Origin: Rusavskia elegans
Lineage: Eukaryota; Ascomycota; Lecanoromycetes; Teloschistales; Teloschistaceae
DNA: 64,000 nt
Reading direction: 5' to 3'
Assembly (NCBI GenBank): GCA_011316305.1
Contig: SAUG01000064.1
Location: forward strand, 248,001-312,000
The notes under the pieces are model-generated. The model was not told the DNA's origin, did no database searches, and saw nothing but the letters and a program-made list of their open reading frames with translations. Below are positions 59,519 to 64,000 of the stretch, in pieces; the stretch's first letter is position 1; the number at the start of each line of letters is the position of its first letter. The translations under genes were made by a program, and so were the position numbers.

Positions 59519-60155
59519 TCATGAGGCAACACCACGACGCAGTCGGCGCCAATTCTCGAAAGCCGGAACGCGCCGGTTGCTGAAGCGTTGGACAATTGCA
59601 GAAATTGGATCTGCCTCGGAATGCTTTGGGTCGGTCTTAGTCGGCTTTTTTTCGACATCGTCATCGCAGATTTCTCCAGAGCCATGTCCATGCTTGTCCT
59701 TAGGGTGTGAAGATCCCCCCAAGGCCTCATCGTGCTTGGACTTGTGATCTCGTGAAGGGATCAGAGCCTCCCAGGCTTCCAGTTCGTCCTTCGTCGGCTT
59801 TATGTGCTCTTGCGCTGTGGACTTGGGATCAACTGGAAGTGATTCCTCCTGGAAATTTGTTGACGAATGCGGATCTTGAGGGAATCCGAGGGTCGCACAG
59901 ACCTCGGCCATCTTTTCGAGACATTAATAAAGTGAGGGGGCGCAGTGAGATAACTAGTCATGCACTCACTAGCCGTCGATTCACTAGGGATTCTGACGCT
60001 CCAGATGTGCCTGCTGCCATGCTCGCAAGTGCTTCGCATTTCGCTTGGACTTCCTCTCTTGTTGAGTCGGAAGAAAGCCCAAGCATGTGGTAGTATGCTT
60101 GTATCTTCATGGGACTCGCATTCGTCGGGATCCGTAGAACCAAGTCTTGATCCAT
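59519..60155 (-). CDS. Divergent HPD-less J-domain-like protein
   Basis: Two exons, 60155-59970 (62 codons) and 59911-59519, with a 58-base phase-0 intron, encode 192 residues. The N half begins after a short leader and reads AYYHMLGLSSDSTREEVQAK; a second Met (codon 16) just before it could be the true start. The HPD loop is replaced by a Gly/Ser/Ala-rich stretch. Exon 2 opens MAEVCATLGFPQDPHSS, where the A-x-x-L-G of the family is kept but the R-x-x-Y-D end is lost. The tail is acidic-basic and His/Lys-rich. The intron falls at the same point as in the other family members (42 residues from YY to the splice, against 40 elsewhere). It is the most diverged member. Confidence 0.58.
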
Positions 60156-61281
60156 GATGCTACATTAAGGTGTGCAGACCGAGTAGTATTGAGGTTGTTT
60201 GACCAGCCAAAGAAAGTGTTGATGGTGCCGGGCCTTGAAGTAGCACCTAGCTTTGTTGAACATCATGACAGGTGAAGAAACCCTAAATATCACGTGGGCC
60301 AGTAGTTGAGCCACACTGCCTCTACACTTCAGACTTCGAAGTCATGGTAAGAATCAATCTAAGGAGGAGGGGACAACGGTCGGTACCTCGACATGGCATC
60401 CCGTTGTAACGATTGCTCGAATATCATTACCACTTGGCACTAACACGTATTTTCAACGGAGTGATGAGCCTGGGGACATGGAACGGTGTCATGTTCGGGG
60501 GTGTTTTGTGGTTGCCGACATAGAGTAGTGAGTGAAAAGAGGGTTTGGATGTCTTGGCAGATGCCGCAGTCAGTGCCGAAGAAAATCCGAAGCTAAGCCG
60601 TTCATGGCGGTCGGCAAACAAATCAGCCTTACAAAGGCTCACATCAAGTCATCCTTTCCTCTGGCGATCTCAACACCCCAGCTGCAACACCCGTAAAGAG
60701 ATACATGAATAAGGTAGCATCGACGTTTCACCCTTACCTCATCTCCCAATGTGCTGGTTCATGGTGTCTCGCCAGTGCACAGTCCCGTGGCCAGCCTCGA
60801 TTGACCGCCACGTAAGTCCACACTGGTGAAGATGATCAGACAAAGAGCATCAAGATAGCCAGGGTCATTCCTTGATATCACCAATATTGCTATCAAGTAT
60901 CGTGAGACTGCATCCAAAATGACTCGGCACTGTAGCCCTTGTCCTCTGTATTAGTAGGCGTCACTGGCAATCTCGATTGCTCCGATAGTGAAGCATATCA
61001 AGGAAGTGATGATTTCTGATTCCTTTGTCCCTAGTCGTGGATCGTGATTGCCTGTTTCAGCAGGCACCTGAATCGAACTAGTCGGGACGATGGAGCTCAT
61101 AAAGTTTCTCACTTCTTTCCCACTTCCTCCGTCCATCTTGAAACCTTCACTGCAATTACTGCTTCACCACGCCTGCAACTACACTCGTTTCTACCTTTCT
61201 CATCTGAGTCCATTCGTTCATACCTTCTGAACCGAGTCCACCCGACGTCCAATCCTTTCTAACTTCAGTCCATCGACCACG
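60156..61281. other. Intergenic, promoter side of the GMC gene
   Basis: No gene found. The last 150 bases before 61282 form a CT-rich leader typical of strongly expressed fungal genes. Confidence 0.4.
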
Positions 61282-63390
61282 ATGAATCTGCTCTTTGCAC
61301 TCCTTCTGGCAACCTTTGCCACCGCTGCCCAGCATCATCGCCGTGCTTGGGGTCCCTCTTGGGGTCCAGCCGGGCGTGCTAAAGATGACACTTTCGATTA
61401 CGTCGTCGTCGGAGGCGGTACTGCTGGTCTGACTGTGGCAGCTAGACTTGCCGAAGACCGTTCTCGGAGCGTCGCTGTTATCGAAGCTGGTGGCTTTTAC
61501 GAACAAGACAATGGCAACATCAGTGTTGTTCCTGGCTATGCTTCCTTCTTCTCCGGCACCGACCCGTCCGACGTCAATCCTCTCGTCGACTGGGGTTTCG
61601 TGACTCAGCCCCTCAAGAATGTTGATAACCGACGCCTGCACTACACGCGTGGCAAGACTCTTGGAGGGACATCCGGGAGGAACTATCTATACTATCAACG
61701 GCATGTTTCCCTATGTTCTCTTGTCCGCACCTGCTTATCTCCTTCAGACCCAACACTGGAGCTCTCGACAAATGGGCCGATGCTGTTGGTGACGACAGCT
61801 ACAAATTCGACAAACTCCTGCCTTTCTACAAGAAGAGTGTCCATTACACTGCTCCGGTAGATACCGCAAACAGCACCAATAATCAAGACCCGAATGCTTG
61901 GAGCCCGACCGGTGGGCCATTGCAGTGCTCTTGGGGGAAGTATGTTGATCCCTTCGGTACATGGGTCCAACTTGCAGCGCAGAAACTTGGTCTCCAAGGC
62001 ATCAATGGTTTCCAGTCCGGCAAGCTTCTTGGGAATGCATATGTGCCATTCACCATCGACCCGGTCAAATCCCAGCGGTCATCTTCGGAATCCAGCTTTC
62101 TACAATCCGTAAGCACTTCTCGAGTCTTCCCATTCCTAAGGCATCTCCTACAGCTTTATTACTTAACTTGATCACAACGAACTAACATGAAAGAAACTAC
62201 TCCAGGTCCCTCAAAGAGCCCGTCTTCAAGTCTACCACCATGCTCTCGCTGAGAAGATCCTTCTGGACAAGCGCAATCCAGCAGCTACCGGCGCTGTCGT
62301 CTCGTCGAATGGTACCACGTTTACCTTGAAAGCTCGGAAAGAAGTCATCTTGTCAGCTGGCGCCTTCCAATCACCTCAACTTCTGATGCTTTCAGGGATC
62401 GGCCCGGCGGCTACTCTGGCCAAGTACAATATTCCTCTTCTTGTTGACTCGCCTGGCGTTGGCTCCAATCTCCAAGATCACGTCTGGTGGGCCAGCGAAT
62501 ACCGTGTCCTTGTTCCTACCGCCTCCGCCGGAATCAACGACGCCTCGTCCCTGGCTGTCAGTCGGCGGCTCTATGATGAATCCGCCTCTGGTCCTCTTAC
62601 GATCCCTGCCCCCGGCTTCTTAGCTTGGGAAAAGCTCAAGAACCTGTCACCGTCAACCCGCCAAGCACTAGACAAGGCGTTCACCGCTGACTGGCCTGAC
62701 TTGGAGCACATCCCCATTGCCGCCGCGTTTGGGTACCAGCGCAACTACCAGAAAGCAGATCCTTGTAAGTAACTCCCATTCTCCAGACCCTGAAATTGGG
62801 AAGTTGCATGATCTAGACGTGGTTGTCAACCTATTTCTCCTTCGGGGCTTACTCCCCCCCTTGATTTTGGACGACTGCATGCTGATCTCTTACGTTCACC
62901 AGTGGACGGATACAACTACGCCTCCCTCGGCACCATCCTCGCTGCTCCTCTATCGCGCGGCACAGTATCCATTTCCTCCGCCAACGCCGCCGATCCCCCT
63001 CTCATCGACCCAAACTACCTTTCCCACCCAGCAGACGTGGAGCTCGCGATCGCCTCGATCCGCCGCCAACGCGACTTCTGGGCTCAAATGAAAGACGTCA
63101 CGATCGGCGACGAGATCCAGCCAGGTTCCAACGTAACCAGCGACGCCGATATCCTGCAGTTCATCAAAAACGCCCTTGCACCTGCTCCGCATGCCTGCGG
63201 TACTTGCCGTATGGGAAAGAGAGACAGCCAGAGCGTTGTCGATAGCAAGGGGCGAGTGTACGGTGTAAAGAACCTCCGAATTGTGGATGCGAGTGTTTTC
63301 CCGGTGCTGCCGCCTGGGCATATACAGTCTACGGTGTATGCGGTAGCTGAGAAGATCGCTGATGATATTGTGAGGGGGAGGGGCAGATGA
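61282..63390 (+). CDS. Secreted GMC-family FAD oxidoreductase
   Basis: Four exons, 61282-61700, 61748-62108, 62206-62764 and 62903-63390, encode 608 residues. A signal peptide (MNLLFALLLATFATAAQ) precedes the FAD-binding motif GGGTAG at 44-49. GMC signature 1 is near RGKTLGGTSGRNYLYYQR and signature 2 is GAFQSPQLLMLSGIG in exon 3. The C-terminal catalytic region has PHACGTCRMG and LPPGHIQST, the latter with the second active-site His. This is a complete glucose-methanol-choline oxidoreductase, of the secreted type that includes aryl-alcohol and glucose oxidase-like and dehydrogenase enzymes; the substrate is not determined. Intron 1 (47 bases) uses a GC donor; introns 2 and 3 (97 and 138 bases) are GT-AG. 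The gene looks intact and functional. Confidence 0.92.
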
Positions 63391-64000
63391 TTGCAATAGG
63401 GTGTGAAGAAGGGATAATTGATTGATTTTCTGCGTCAGTTAGGTGGATTGATGGGTTTCTGCTCCGACCATAATCTGGTGTCATTTCCAGCATGTTCCAT
63501 CATATTTGCTTTAGCTATAGGCTCAAAAGTTGATAGAAAAATCAAAATTAAGGAGCGTCCGACTCAGAACTTCGTGCCTAATATCTCATGGCTGCGACAA
63601 ACTTCGCACTCTCTTGTGTAGACCGTGAGATCCATGCGTTATGCGCTACATCTGGACCGCGTACACTGTAGGTGATGCTGTAAAATTGCCACTCCCAACA
63701 GCGGATTTTTTGTGTTTGGTAAATTCAAGACCAAAAGACGGTTCCATCTTACTCCCACCCACCCTCCTACACATATCTAAAGCAAGTAAAAACCATTTCC
63801 ACCCCTCTACCTTCACGCCAAAACATTACCTAAAAAACGAACCCATCCCCTCCTCCATAACCAAACCTGTAACAACCAACCATATCCCTTCCCCTTCCCC
63901 TTTCCCCTCTCCCCTCTCCAGTCCCCTCTTCTTCAATCCCACCATCCCTAATGCATCCTATTACTATACTCCTTCTATTCCTATAGCCCTTTCTACTGAT
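63391..64000. other. Right edge, pyrimidine-rich
   Basis: No gene. From about 63740 the plus strand is dominated by C and T (CCCTTCCCCTTCCCCTTTCC and similar), resembling the promoter-leader of a gene that would start beyond the window. Confidence 0.4.

Overview
The window is nuclear DNA of a filamentous ascomycete. Evidence for this is the 46-140 base GT-AG introns, one GC-AG intron, and gene families typical of such fungi: a 2EXR/F-box-like protein, a CFEM/PTH11-type receptor relic, a CorA-like transporter with a GMN motif, a GT8 Golgi glycosyltransferase and a secreted GMC oxidoreductase. A dothideomycete is my best guess, but that is inference. No rRNA gene, tRNA gene or CRISPR array was seen.

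Layout. A 2EXR gene lies at 1.0-1.9 kb. From 1.9 to about 19.5 kb I find no intact gene; this stretch holds decayed mobile-element coding sequence and a 27-base coding minisatellite. From 19.5 to 28 kb an intact short-chain dehydrogenase (+) and an intact glyoxalase-fold gene (-) converge, flanked by two decayed membrane-protein genes. From 28 to 39.9 kb there is a second gene-poor stretch with two relics of a Cys-motif gene, an eight-residue coiled-coil repeat, a second copy of the 27-base minisatellite and a 20-base tandem repeat. Relic frames repeatedly carry TAA or TAG where Gln (CAA/CAG) is expected, which fits C-to-T decay such as RIP. From 39.9 to 43.4 kb a CorA-like transporter and a GT8 glycosyltransferase are divergently arranged. 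At 61.3-63.4 kb there is a four-exon GMC oxidoreductase.

The most unusual part is 44.1-60.2 kb. Five small genes, all on the minus strand, share a hidden design. Exon 1 is a J-domain-like N-terminal half (YYxVLG, then helix II), in three of them exactly 43 codons long. It is followed by a phase-0 intron, and exon 2 opens with the matching C-terminal half (A-Y-x-x-L, then R-x-x-Y-D). None has the HPD tripeptide needed to stimulate Hsp70. One copy carries two N halves followed by two C halves. Interspersed are small disordered proteins, two of which share a C-terminal motif. There is also a single-pass membrane-protein gene split by a 922-bp insertion with a 14-bp target duplication. Together this looks like a locally expanding and partly decaying lineage-specific cluster of HPD-less J-like proteins. 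Its function is unknown.
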